A stretch of DNA of 28,663 bases, taken from contig DCIW01000005.1 of NCBI GenBank assembly GCA_002317225.1, positions 1,975-30,637 of the forward strand, written 5' to 3'. The stretch comes from Prevotellaceae bacterium UBA1716 (GTDB lineage: Bacteria; Bacteroidota; Bacteroidia; Bacteroidales; Bacteroidaceae). The position numbers and the translations under genes are program-made. Positions 14,863 to 22,740 of the stretch are shown here, piece after piece (positions within the stretch are counted from its first letter, which is position 1; every line of letters starts with the position of its first letter). The notes under the pieces are model-generated. The model saw only the letters and a list, made by a program, of their open reading frames with translations, ran no database searches and was not told where the DNA came from.

Positions 14863-15423
14863 ATGGCAAAGAAATGGGTATGCCCAGTTTGCGGCTATGT
14901 TTACGAAGGTGAAAATCCACCTGAGAAGTGTCCACAGTGTAAGGTTCCTGGAAGCAAGTTCAAGGTAAAGGAAGCAGAAGGTCTTAATTTTGCTTGCGAG
15001 CACGAACTTGGTGTTGCAAACGCAATTCCAGAAGGCGAAGAAGGTGCTTTTGTTCTCCAGGGTTTGAAGGATCATTTCATGGGTGAATGCACAGAAGTTG
15101 GTATGTATCTCGCAATGTCTCGTCAGGCAGACCGTGAAGGTTATCCTGAGATTTCAGAAGCTTTCAAGCGTTATGCTTTAGAAGAGGCAGAACATGCTGC
15201 TAAGTTTGCAGAACTTCTCGGTGAAGTTGTTTGGAACACAGAAAAGAATGTCAAGGCTCGTATGGAGGCTGAAGAAGGTGCTTGTGCTGCTAAGCTCGAA
15301 ATTGCTAAGGTTGCTAAGAAACTTAACCTCGACGCTATCCACGATACAGTTCACGAAATGGCTAAGGACGAGGCTCGCCACGGTGCTGGTTTCCAGGGTC
15401 TTTACAATCGTTACTTCAAGTAA
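14863..15423 (+). CDS. Rubrerythrin with N-terminal rubredoxin domain (reverse rubrerythrin)
   Basis: This is a predicted non-haem di-iron peroxidase that detoxifies hydrogen peroxide in the cytoplasm. The 186-aa protein has the domain order reversed from classical rubrerythrin. A rubredoxin-like Fe(Cys)4 site comes first (Cys7, Cys10, Cys23, Cys26; WVCPVCGYVYEG). A ferritin-like four-helix domain follows, with the ligand motifs EEAEHAAKF and DEARHGAGF. It lies directly after nrdDG but has its own tandem promoters, and a terminator closes it. The neighbourhood fits protection of oxygen-sensitive radical enzymes, which is inference from context. Confidence 0.95.
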   Translation: MAKKWVCPVCGYVYEGENPPEKCPQCKVPGSKFKVKEAEGLNFACEHELGVANAIPEGEEGAFVLQGLKDHFMGECTEVGMYLAMSRQADREGYPEISEAFKRYALEEAEHAAKFAELLGEVVWNTEKNVKARMEAEEGACAAKLEIAKVAKKLNLDAIHDTVHEMAKDEARHGAGFQGLYNRYFK

Positions 15424-15453
15424 TTCAAATTCCCAATTACCTGTTAATAAAAT

Positions 15454-15488
15454 AAAATGTCTGAGTAATCATTTACCCAGACATTTTT
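15454..15488. terminator. Bidirectional terminator between rubrerythrin and the DUF4270 gene
   Basis: AAAATGTCTG at 15454-15463 pairs perfectly with CAGACATTTT at 15478-15487 (10 bp), with a T-rich tail on the plus strand and T-rich sequence on the minus side. It lies between convergent genes and can serve both. Confidence 0.85.
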
Positions 15489-15514
15489 ATTTGTATAATA
15501 ATAAACTTTGTTTT

Positions 15515-16903
15515 TTACTTATTAAAACTTGTTGAAATAACTTCTATTGAAACGTTTTCTCCGTCTTCTCCTCCTACAAGTCGCGAACTAGACATTGAGA
15601 AATCATGATTGAGTTTTACAAGAGTGTTTGACGAACTTCCATCTCTAATTGCTTCGACAGGAATCAGTAGGACCTTGTCCCAATTTTCTGTCGCTGTTCC
15701 TTTTAATTTCTCAGAATACATTGTGTTAAGCAATTGTGCCACATTTCTGTAAGTATAAGTATTGGTGCTACTTGCAAATGTTGTGAGATAGGATGTGGTG
15801 TTATTACTGATGAGATATTTTTCAAAAAATCCATTCAGATAATCATCGAGACGAAGCAGAAGGAGGTTTTGAGGGATACCCAACTTGAATGAACTTTGTA
15901 TTTTATCGTTGTATCTAGTGAAGACAAGTTTTGCAGAGTTGATGGTATCATTCGCATTCTCTCCTTTAAAGATCTCATCTACTGGGAGTGTAACTTGAGT
16001 GAAGATACCTGCAGGGCACTTAATATAAGTGGAGTTATTGTTTGAAAGTAGCAAATCCAGATTGGAATTCTCGAAACGAGTAGCCTGTACTACTTCCTCA
16101 GTAGCAGCAAATTGGACAAGGCCGGTAGTGTCTTTTTTATATTCATCATCATAATATCTGAACTGAAGATTCAACTGACAGATATCGATTGACGCTACTG
16201 CTCCATCACCACTTTCCAACTTGCAATAGATGCCTTTGCTAAATGGAAGTCCTGAATTTGACCAGTTTGATGTGTTAGCAAAGTACTCAGGATTAGTTCG
16301 ATAAGCCTTGAGGATTTTACTTCCTAATTCATTGGGAAGTGATAGGGCGATATTCTCGGTATTGTTCTTCTGGTTTGAGTAACGAGTGGAATCTGGTACT
16401 GTTCGGTCAGATAATGTAAACCATTTTGTTGTTATAGGTTTTTTGCTCGTATTGTAGTAATTTGTAGGATCAATATTGGTATAGTAATCAGCTTCTGGGT
16501 CAAGTTGTGAATCCAGTTCGTAAATACTTATCTTGAAACTTGATAGTGAATCACCTATGAAGTCTTTGATGAAAAATTTTAATTGCGCCTTTGTACAAGA
16601 GTCTCCTCTGACTATATCAGGAAGTTCGAAGTTTTCATTACAATGGAACTGAGTGAGAAAGTCACTCTTGATGGTTGTTCCTGTTTCAGGGTCGGTGAAT
16701 CGACCGAGATATGATATGCTTGAACGGGCAAGCACTGAGTCACCTACAGGATACGACTGAGTCTTTACTCCGTAAGTCCTGTAATTTGTGGTAACCAAGT
16801 CGCTTGTTGGCATCATATCAACACCAAGAGTACCAGTAGTCTCGTCACACGACACCAATGCCAATAACAAAGCGACCAAAGTGAATATTAATTTAAATTT
16901 CAT
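15515..16903 (-). CDS. DUF4270 family lipoprotein
   Basis: The 462-aa protein starts with a lipoprotein signal peptide; the lipobox L16-V17-S18-C19 is followed by Asp-Glu. The opening after Cys (TTGTLGVDMMP...) and the PVGDSVLARSSISYLGRFTDPETGT stretch are what I recognise as DUF4270, a Bacteroidota family of unknown function. Beta-rich repeats with many Ser, Thr and Asn residues fill the rest, and no catalytic motif is visible. Acidic residues just after the lipid-bearing Cys hint at surface display, which is inference. It follows the GT5 gene after 84 bp, an association I recall from other Bacteroidales, so co-transcription is likely. Confidence 0.9.
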   Translation of the reverse strand: MKFKLIFTLVALLLALVSCDETTGTLGVDMMPTSDLVTTNYRTYGVKTQSYPVGDSVLARSSISYLGRFTDPETGTTIKSDFLTQFHCNENFELPDIVRGDSCTKAQLKFFIKDFIGDSLSSFKISIYELDSQLDPEADYYTNIDPTNYYNTSKKPITTKWFTLSDRTVPDSTRYSNQKNNTENIALSLPNELGSKILKAYRTNPEYFANTSNWSNSGLPFSKGIYCKLESGDGAVASIDICQLNLQFRYYDDEYKKDTTGLVQFAATEEVVQATRFENSNLDLLLSNNNSTYIKCPAGIFTQVTLPVDEIFKGENANDTINSAKLVFTRYNDKIQSSFKLGIPQNLLLLRLDDYLNGFFEKYLISNNTTSYLTTFASSTNTYTYRNVAQLLNTMYSEKLKGTATENWDKVLLIPVEAIRDGSSSNTLVKLNHDFSMSSSRLVGGEDGENVSIEVISTSFNK

Positions 16904-16923
16904 GTTTAGTTATCCGAATCTTG

Positions 16924-16948
16924 TACGAAACTAAATTGTAATTTCGTA
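16924..16948. other. Dyad in the GT5-DUF4270 gap
   Basis: TACGAAA at 16924-16930 and TTTCGTA at 16942-16948 form a 7-bp inverted repeat around an 11-nt AT-rich loop. It could be a weak processing or attenuating hairpin within the presumed operon; no T-run follows. Confidence 0.4.
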
Positions 16949-16987
16949 TGATAGATTACTTATTATTGTTCCTTGAATAATTGTACT

Positions 16988-17803
16988 TTATTCTTCATTT
17001 CCTAACACCTTATCATAGAACTTGTCGTATGCTGCCTTCATTTCTTCGAGTGGCACATAGTCAAGAACGGGGATGTCCAAACTCTTAGCATATTCAATTA
17101 CTGATGGATCCACATCAGGATCGTCGAGTACTACGCCATCAGAGAATTTTACAGCAAGTTTCATTAAGTCGTTATATTTATAACTGTCCTTGATGATGTC
17201 AAGATCTGTTGCCTTTGCTTCTTTGAACGGAATGCAGTCGCGAGAATGCTTGCCAAGGTCATTAATGAATTCTGGAGATGAGACAGAAGTAACAACCTTA
17301 CAATCGCGGAATGATGGTTCGTCTGCAAATGCTTTCTTGATATAGAGTGGGGCAAGGGCGGAAATCCATCCATGGACATGTACTACTTCAGGAGTCCAAC
17401 GTAATTTCTTAACAGTTTCGAGCACGCCACGTGCGTAGAAGATAGCTCTTTCACCATTATCTTCATATTCTTTACCATCTTTATCGGTTATCATGCCACG
17501 CTTCATGAAATAGTCATCGTTATCAATGAAGTAGATCTGCATTCGCGCTGAAGGGAGTGATGCTACTTTGATAATGAGAGGGTGGTCTGTTTCGTCGATA
17601 ATAAGATTCATACCTGACAAGCGAATAACCTCATGCAGTTGGTTACGACGTTCGTTGATATCCCCCCATTTTGGTGTGAAGATACGAATTTCGTTGCGTG
17701 CGTCTTGTATGTATTGTGGAAGATAGCGACCCACTTTTGCCTTTGGAGTTTCGGCATCAAATGGAGTCATTTCTTGAATGATGAATAATACTTTCTTTGT
17801 CAT
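16988..17803 (-). CDS. Stand-alone N-terminal glycogen/starch synthase-like (GT5) domain protein
   Basis: The 271-aa protein resembles only the N-terminal half of GlgA: KKVLFIIQEMTPF at the start and EVVHVHGWISALAPLYIK at about 139-156, matching the HxHDW region. It lacks the C-terminal Rossmann domain that carries most sugar-nucleotide contacts, where full GlgA has about 480 aa. The usual KxGGL loop reads AKVGRYLP here, and the expected Asp of HDW is Gly (HGW). Synthase activity is therefore doubtful. It may be regulatory or act with a partner. Such short proteins are, as I recall, routinely annotated as glycogen/starch synthase in Bacteroidales next to DUF4270 genes. A TATCTTTG -7 box lies upstream. 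Confidence 0.8.
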   Translation of the reverse strand: MTKKVLFIIQEMTPFDAETPKAKVGRYLPQYIQDARNEIRIFTPKWGDINERRNQLHEVIRLSGMNLIIDETDHPLIIKVASLPSARMQIYFIDNDDYFMKRGMITDKDGKEYEDNGERAIFYARGVLETVKKLRWTPEVVHVHGWISALAPLYIKKAFADEPSFRDCKVVTSVSSPEFINDLGKHSRDCIPFKEAKATDLDIIKDSYKYNDLMKLAVKFSDGVVLDDPDVDPSVIEYAKSLDIPVLDYVPLEEMKAAYDKFYDKVLGNEE

Positions 17804-17833
17804 TGTTTAGGTATGCATTTTCGAAAACTTATG

Positions 17834-17867
17834 CAAAGATAATAATAATTTTTCTGAAATTAGCAAA
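17834..17867 (-). promoter_or_regulatory. Promoter for the GT5-DUF4270 unit
   Basis: On the minus strand, TTTG (17867-17864) and TATCTTTG (17841-17834) are separated by 22 bp, slightly long for the consensus. The -7 box lies about 30 nt upstream of the GT5 start codon. Confidence 0.6.
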
Positions 17868-17962
17868 TATTTCAGTTTAATTAGGTAATTTTGTGCGTGT
17901 TTTAATGTTTGTTGGGAGAGTTGTGTCAAAAATGGCAAAGCTTGAGGTCAATGCAACTTCGG

Positions 17963-18769
17963 TTAGTCAGCAAGTGTAAATGGTCCTGAAGGCGTCTTTC
18001 TACGGAGCACATCGAGTTTGAAATCCTTACCGGCAATGATACCAAAAGAGCGTAGAATAGTCTCGACTGTCTTCTTTGCAAGTTCGGGATGATTATTTTC
18101 TTCACTAAGATGGCACAGCCATACATTTTGTAGATTCTCATGGAGATTCTTTGCAAGTGCTTCTGCTGTCTGCTGGTTCGAAAGGTGCCCTGAACCGCTC
18201 TTGATACGTTCTTTAAGCATATCTGGATAGCGTCCTACTCGAAGCATTTCGGGGTCATAGTTTGCTTCGATCACAAGATGGTTTGCCTTACCAATATATT
18301 CTTTCACATTATCAGTAATATCACCGACATCTGTCATAATAACAAATGTATCTTCTCTATGTTTAATCATATATCCTACGTTCTCACTTGCATCGTGGGG
18401 TAGGGAGAAGGGGGTGATTTCGAAGTTGGATACTACAAATGGTTCATTAGGAGATATTATCTTCTTATGATGTAAATCAACCTTTTGCTTTATCATAAAA
18501 CTTCGGTCAATGCCATCATGCACAGCCTGTGTCGCATATACATCAAGATTGTAGTCTTTCGATATAATACCTGCGTTCTTTACGTGGTCAGCATGATCGT
18601 GAGTGATAAGCAAAGCCTTGAGAGTGTTCAACTTGATACCATATTCGAGGACATTACGTTTCATACGACGGATGCCGACACCCGCATCAATAATTAGGGC
18701 GTCGTCGTCAGCCTTTAGGTAGTAACAATTTCCACAACTACCACTTCCGAAAACAAAAAGTGTCAACAT
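17963..18769 (-). CDS. Metallo-beta-lactamase-fold hydrolase, WalJ/YycJ-like
   Basis: This 268-aa cytoplasmic protein carries the signature metal-binding motif H57-D58-H59-A-D61-H62 (ITHDHADH). Further ligands fit IMTDVGD, VIEANYD and the late LCHLSEENNHPE. The N-terminal FGSGSCGNCYYL stretch is typical of the YycJ/WalJ branch, linked in Firmicutes to cell-wall or DNA-repair phenotypes. The natural substrate is unknown, and a nuclease or phosphodiesterase activity is likely from the fold. I see no TAnnTTTG promoter between 18770 and 18834. The nearest promoter is that of the structured RNA at 18835-18955, so the gene may be expressed by read-through of that element. Confidence 0.88.
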   Translation of the reverse strand: MLTLFVFGSGSCGNCYYLKADDDALIIDAGVGIRRMKRNVLEYGIKLNTLKALLITHDHADHVKNAGIISKDYNLDVYATQAVHDGIDRSFMIKQKVDLHHKKIISPNEPFVVSNFEITPFSLPHDASENVGYMIKHREDTFVIMTDVGDITDNVKEYIGKANHLVIEANYDPEMLRVGRYPDMLKERIKSGSGHLSNQQTAEALAKNLHENLQNVWLCHLSEENNHPELAKKTVETILRSFGIIAGKDFKLDVLRRKTPSGPFTLAD

Positions 18770-18834
18770 AAAATATGATATCTATATAGTGTCCTATTGT
18801 GATCTATCTTGCGATGAGGAATATGAATTTTCAC

Positions 18835-18868
18835 AAAAATAGAGGTCTTGCTTTAAAATAAAACCTCC
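18835..18868 (-). terminator. Intrinsic terminator of the structured RNA
   Basis: On the minus strand GAGGUUU (18867 onward) pairs with AAGACCUC (ending 18842) in an 8-bp stem including one G-U, followed by A and five U residues. The 5' arm contains AGGAG (18869-18865), identical to the AGGAG of the upstream hairpin, so alternative pairing with CUCCU (18916-18912) is possible. Confidence 0.75.
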
Positions 18869-18955
18869 TTAAGTGCGTTTTCAAGGCTAAACCTTGCTAT
18901 GTCCATTGATTAGGAGCAATTTACTCTATCTCCTGGACTCGGTACGCACAAACTA
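18835..18955 (-). ncRNA. Structured small RNA or terminator-type leader upstream of the metallo-hydrolase gene
   Basis: A predicted minus-strand transcript of about 120 nt. The closing stem is GUGCGU (18949-18944) with ACGCAC (18878-18873). Inside is a terminal hairpin GUCCAGGAG (18938-18930) with CUCCU (18916-18912) and GGAC (18904-18901), with a 7-nt bulge on the 3' side and a 13-nt loop. A 3' side hairpin CAAGG/CCUUG (18896-18892 with 18886-18882) follows. Next is a terminator, GAGGUUU...AAGACCUC (18867-18842), then AUUUUU. The promoter immediately upstream is near perfect. It may be a free sRNA (6S-like or one of the published Bacteroidales RNA motifs) or a switch controlling the next gene. 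I cannot name the family. Confidence 0.65.
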
Positions 18956-18959
18956 AATG

Positions 18960-18991
18960 CAAAGGTAAGAACTTTTGGCGTAAAAACCAAA
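18960..18991 (-). promoter_or_regulatory. Promoter of the structured RNA
   Basis: On the minus strand TTTG (18991-18988), a 20-bp spacer and TACCTTTG (18967-18960) match the Bacteroidota consensus. The start is expected at about 18956-18953, just before the closing stem of the RNA. Confidence 0.8.
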
Positions 18992-19060
18992 ATATTCCTA
19001 CCTTTTTATTATATAAACTGCTTGTATGTTACAAAAAAATCGAGTTTTCCCAATCACATA

Positions 19061-20845
19061 TTAGTCTTCTGATGGGAGATTTAATGCAATGAAGTCTTCG
19101 TCAAGTTGCTTTTGATCAACGAATGAAGGAGCGTCAAGCATAACATCACGACCGCTGTTGTTCTTAGGGAATGCAATGCAGTCACGAATAGAATCAAGTC
19201 CTGCAAAGATGCTTACCCAACGGTCAAGACCATAAGCAAGACCACCATGTGGTGGAGCACCGTACTTGAATGCATTCATAAGGAATCCAAATTGTTCTTC
19301 TGCCTTTTCTGGTGTGAATCCAAGGATTTCGAACATCTTAGCCTGAAGTTTTGGATCGTGGATACGGATAGAACCACCACCAACTTCAATACCATTACAT
19401 ACCATATCGTATGCATCAGCACGAACTGCTGCTGGGTCTGTGTCAAGAAGTGCAACATCTTCGTCCATTGGATGTGTGAAAGGGTGGTGCATAGCCATCA
19501 AACGACCTTCCTCTTCGCTCCACTCAAACATAGGGAATTCTGTAACCCAAAGGAGTGCAAACTTGTTCTTATCACGGAAACCAAGACGTTCACCCATTTC
19601 GAGACGAAGTTCACAAAGTTGCTTACGAGTCTTCATCGAATCATCTCCTGAAAGGATAAGGATAAGGTCGCCTGGCTGTGCCTGCATCTTTTCCTTAATC
19701 TGCTGAAGAACAGTCTGGTCGTAGAATTTGTCAACGCTTGACTTTAATGTACCATCTTCCTGTACACGAGCATAAACAAGTCCCTTTGCACCAATCTGTG
19801 GACGCTTAACCCACTCGGTAAGTTTGTCAATGTCCTTACGAGTATAAGAAGCCAAACCTGGAGCACAAATACCTCCAACATAAGCAGCACCATCAAATAC
19901 AGGGAATCCTTCTGGGAAGATATTGAAATCTCCATCCTTGCCAGTAGTCTTGAGTTCGACAAACTCCATACCGAAACGCATATCAGGCTTGTCGGAACCG
20001 AAACGCTTCATACATTCAATCCATGGAAGACGAAGGAAATCACCTTCAATCTCAACACCACGAAGTTCTTTGAAGAGATGCTTTGCCATTCCTTCAAATG
20101 TAATGATGATATCTTCCTGAGTAACAAATGACATCTCACAGTCAATCTGTGTAAATTCAGGCTGGCGGTCAGCACGAAGGTCTTCGTCACGGAAACACTT
20201 AACAATCTGGAAGTAGCGGTCGAAACCTGCAACCATAAGCAATTGCTTGAGTGTCTGAGGAGATTGTGGAAGTGCGTAGAACTGTCCTGGGTTCATACGA
20301 GAAGGAACGATGAAGTCACGAGCACCTTCAGGAGTCGAACCAATAAGCATTGGAGTTTCAACTTCAAGGAAACCGAGGTTAGAAAGGTAGTTACGAACTG
20401 CAATACAGAAATGATGACGGAGTTCGATATTCTTACGTACAGCAGAACGACGAAGGTCAAGATAACGATATTTCATACGAATATCATCACCGCCATCTGA
20501 ATTATCCTCGATTGTGAAAGGAGGAGTAAGAGAAGCATTAAGCTGAGTGAGTTCGCTTACTTCGATTTCGATTTCACCAGTAGGAATATTCTTGTTCTTT
20601 GAATAACGCTCTGCAACATTGCCTGTAACCTGAATTACGAATTCACGGCCAAGTTTGTTGGCACGCTCACAAAGTTCTGCATTTGTTTCCTCATTAAATA
20701 CGAGTTGGGTAATGCCGTAGCGGTCACGGAGATCGACGAATGTCAAAGCACCCATCTTACGCGAACGCTGAACCCATCCGGCAAGTGTTACTTGCTTGCC
20801 AGCATCAGAGAGACGAAGCTCTCCACAAGTATGCGATCTATACAT
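19061..20845 (-). CDS. aspS: Aspartate--tRNA ligase
   Basis: This cytoplasmic class II synthetase charges tRNA-Asp. The 594-aa length matches the bacterial type. It has an N-terminal OB-fold anticodon-binding domain (about 1-110, GWVQRSRKMGALTFVDLRDR). Class II motif 2 is FRDEDLRADRQPEFTQ (about 220-235), and motif 3 is GLAYGLDRW near 545-555. The bacterial GAD insertion lies between them. Whether it also misacylates tRNA-Asn cannot be decided here. Tandem promoter boxes lie upstream on the minus strand. I see no obvious terminator between its stop and the promoter of the structured RNA. Confidence 0.98.
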   Translation of the reverse strand: MYRSHTCGELRLSDAGKQVTLAGWVQRSRKMGALTFVDLRDRYGITQLVFNEETNAELCERANKLGREFVIQVTGNVAERYSKNKNIPTGEIEIEVSELTQLNASLTPPFTIEDNSDGGDDIRMKYRYLDLRRSAVRKNIELRHHFCIAVRNYLSNLGFLEVETPMLIGSTPEGARDFIVPSRMNPGQFYALPQSPQTLKQLLMVAGFDRYFQIVKCFRDEDLRADRQPEFTQIDCEMSFVTQEDIIITFEGMAKHLFKELRGVEIEGDFLRLPWIECMKRFGSDKPDMRFGMEFVELKTTGKDGDFNIFPEGFPVFDGAAYVGGICAPGLASYTRKDIDKLTEWVKRPQIGAKGLVYARVQEDGTLKSSVDKFYDQTVLQQIKEKMQAQPGDLILILSGDDSMKTRKQLCELRLEMGERLGFRDKNKFALLWVTEFPMFEWSEEEGRLMAMHHPFTHPMDEDVALLDTDPAAVRADAYDMVCNGIEVGGGSIRIHDPKLQAKMFEILGFTPEKAEEQFGFLMNAFKYGAPPHGGLAYGLDRWVSIFAGLDSIRDCIAFPKNNSGRDVMLDAPSFVDQKQLDEDFIALNLPSED

Positions 20846-20873
20846 ATTAATAATGTGTTTTTATATTTTCATG

Positions 20874-20933
20874 CAAATTTAAGGATTTTAAGTCATAAAT
20901 ACAAATATGAACCTTTTTATTTCATTTTTCAAA
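20874..20933 (-). promoter_or_regulatory. Tandem, interlocked promoter boxes for aspS
   Basis: On the minus strand TTTG boxes end at 20930, 20902 and 20874, exactly 28 bp apart. The gene-proximal promoter is TTTG (20905-20902), a 20-bp spacer and TAAATTTG (20881-20874). The distal one is TTTG (20933-20930), a 20-bp spacer and CATATTTG (20909-20902), whose first base departs from TAnnTTTG. The proximal -7 box is about 28 nt from the start codon. Confidence 0.65.
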
Positions 20934-21082
20934 GACAAATATACCAAAGTATATGCATGATATACTTCATTTGATATTATTCTAATCACAATTAACCATG
21001 TAACAAATAGGTTTGTATTTCTTTTGCAAATTATAGCGGTTATGTTTAATAACAAATACTAAACTATAATTCTTACTTACTA

Positions 21083-21114
21083 TTTGCGTATAATAAAAGA
21101 AATATGTAAATTTG
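21083..21114 (+). promoter_or_regulatory. Promoter of the 21136 lipoprotein gene
   Basis: TTTG at 21083-21086, a 20-bp spacer and TAAATTTG at 21107-21114 match the consensus exactly. The predicted start near 21118-21121 gives a leader of only about 15-18 nt to the first ATG, or about 25 nt to the second ATG at 21145. Confidence 0.8.
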
Positions 21115-21135
21115 CAGCATTAATCACAATTGTAA

Positions 21136-22599
21136 ATGAAAGAGATGAAAAAAACTTTCTTGGTATATGTAGTAGCAATATTGGTTGGTGCTGTGAGCAT
21201 CAGCAGTATCTGTTCTTGTTCGAAGGAAGAACCGATAATCAATAATGGCGGTGGTGGCACCAAACCTTCAGATAAGACAGAGGAAGAGCAGGAAGACGTG
21301 AAACCTGTCGTCAAGATTGACACTATTGATATCGTGGATTACAAGGTCAATCCACAGAATATCCTCACAGGAGAGGAAGCATCGCTTGTGGTCAACCTCA
21401 CCCACCCTACTTATTTCGTCGTGGTGAAGGAGAAATCAGGAATGTATGATGTCTCTAAAATTAAATATTCTAATGATAAAAAGCAGTTGACTATTGATTT
21501 GCCATTCTATACTTATGGCACTGATTATCACTTCATACTGACACTCTGTGACTCTATGAATCTGCACAAGTGGGAGCGCAAGATTGTTGTCAACAGTTTC
21601 AAGGAACGCTACGATTATGAGGGGCGAGTCAAGAGTGCTATATCCGATAATGATAGGGAGACTATCTGGATGGCTACTGAGTTTCCTAACCGTCTCTACC
21701 GCATCTCGATGTCTGACCCGCAGAATCCTACATATCGTGATTTCCCAAACTGTCCTAATGTCTTGACCATCAATCCGTACAATGGAAAACTCTATGTCGG
21801 ATTTCAAGTCGAAGACGATGAAATCCGTAAGTACAAAAAGAGGATGTATGTCTGCGATCCAATTACCCTTGCTAAGGAAGATTCATTCCTCATCTCATTT
21901 TATGATGATTATGGTCACCTCGATGCCACCCCTATGTCAATAGCCTTCACGGATGATGGTTGGGGTGTGGCAGTGCGATCTCATTATGGTTCGGGTGGCA
22001 CTGACCTCTGCTATGTGGATAGCAAGAATGGGCACAAGACGGAAGTGGACAATTGTTGGACTATGTATTATGGTTCTGCCACAACCAGTTACGATAAGAA
22101 GTCGGTCATTCTGCAGAAACTTGGTTACATTGACCACGACCTAATATTTGTCAATCGCAATAACGATGCAGCCATCAAGAAGTTTGCTGTTGATGGAGAT
22201 TTTCATTCTACCGAATATTGGGCAGGAGGCAATAGGATGGCCTCTCGTTTCCATCGAAGTCAACCGCAGTATCTCGTGCAATGCGTGCAGTCGCTCTGCC
22301 TCATTGATTATAGCAAAGGCACTTATTCCCCTGTATATATCCAGGAGGGTCGTGAACCATGCATAGAGTTCGATTACAACAATGCCAACCATGTCATCAA
22401 GTTTGACCTTATGGACAATTATGTCATCAATGTAGACATGTCCGACCTCAAAGAGCAATTTGTGGGGTGCTTATCCAAAGCAGGTTTCAAGCAGATATAC
22501 CACAATACCAAGCGTGACCAGCTCATCGCAGTCAGTGATGCTTCTAGTGGTTCATGCACCTCACAAATCACTATCTTTGATATGGATACCTTCAGGTAG
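21136..22599 (+). CDS. Lipoprotein of unknown function, possibly beta-propeller
   Basis: The 487-aa protein has a lipoprotein signal peptide; the lipobox I25-C26-S27-C28 is followed by Ser-Lys-Glu-Glu, resembling the export signal for surface lipoproteins described in Bacteroidota. A Gly/Glu-rich linker (about 37-55) leads to a short Ig-like segment (about 60-155). The rest has repeated strands such as TIWMATEFPNRLYRIS, NGKLYVGFQ and MYVCDPITL, suggestive of propeller blades. No enzyme motif or named family is recognised. The gene has its own promoter and a terminator after it. An alternative start at 21145 would remove three residues and give a more usual Met-Lys-Lys opening. It is not obviously part of a polysaccharide locus. 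Confidence 0.85.
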   Translation: MKEMKKTFLVYVVAILVGAVSISSICSCSKEEPIINNGGGGTKPSDKTEEEQEDVKPVVKIDTIDIVDYKVNPQNILTGEEASLVVNLTHPTYFVVVKEKSGMYDVSKIKYSNDKKQLTIDLPFYTYGTDYHFILTLCDSMNLHKWERKIVVNSFKERYDYEGRVKSAISDNDRETIWMATEFPNRLYRISMSDPQNPTYRDFPNCPNVLTINPYNGKLYVGFQVEDDEIRKYKKRMYVCDPITLAKEDSFLISFYDDYGHLDATPMSIAFTDDGWGVAVRSHYGSGGTDLCYVDSKNGHKTEVDNCWTMYYGSATTSYDKKSVILQKLGYIDHDLIFVNRNNDAAIKKFAVDGDFHSTEYWAGGNRMASRFHRSQPQYLVQCVQSLCLIDYSKGTYSPVYIQEGREPCIEFDYNNANHVIKFDLMDNYVINVDMSDLKEQFVGCLSKAGFKQIYHNTKRDQLIAVSDASSGSCTSQITIFDMDTFR

Positions 22600-22678
22600 A
22601 AGCTAGCCCTGCATGGTGTCTTTGGAAACAAGATTTAATTTTGTTGATAATGACACAAAAAAGTGGGGAAAAAGATAA

Positions 22679-22709
22679 AATGCCACCAGCGATATACGTT
22701 GGTGGCATT
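22679..22709. terminator. Bidirectional terminator between convergent genes
   Basis: ATGCCACCAGCG at 22680-22691 pairs with CGTTGGTGGCAT at 22697-22708 (12 bp including one G-T), loop ATATA; A22679/T22709 adds a pair. T-rich sequence on the minus side (TTTTATCTTTTT) makes it best suited to the pectate lyase transcript. Confidence 0.85.
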
Positions 22710-22740
22710 CATATTTATAGATATAAATAATCGTTGATAA

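Noticed and set aside
16988..17803. Full glycogen synthase broken by a frameshift
   Set aside because: The next 84 bp and the DUF4270 gene contain no C-terminal GT5 half in any frame, and the short form ends cleanly, so it looks like a native short protein.
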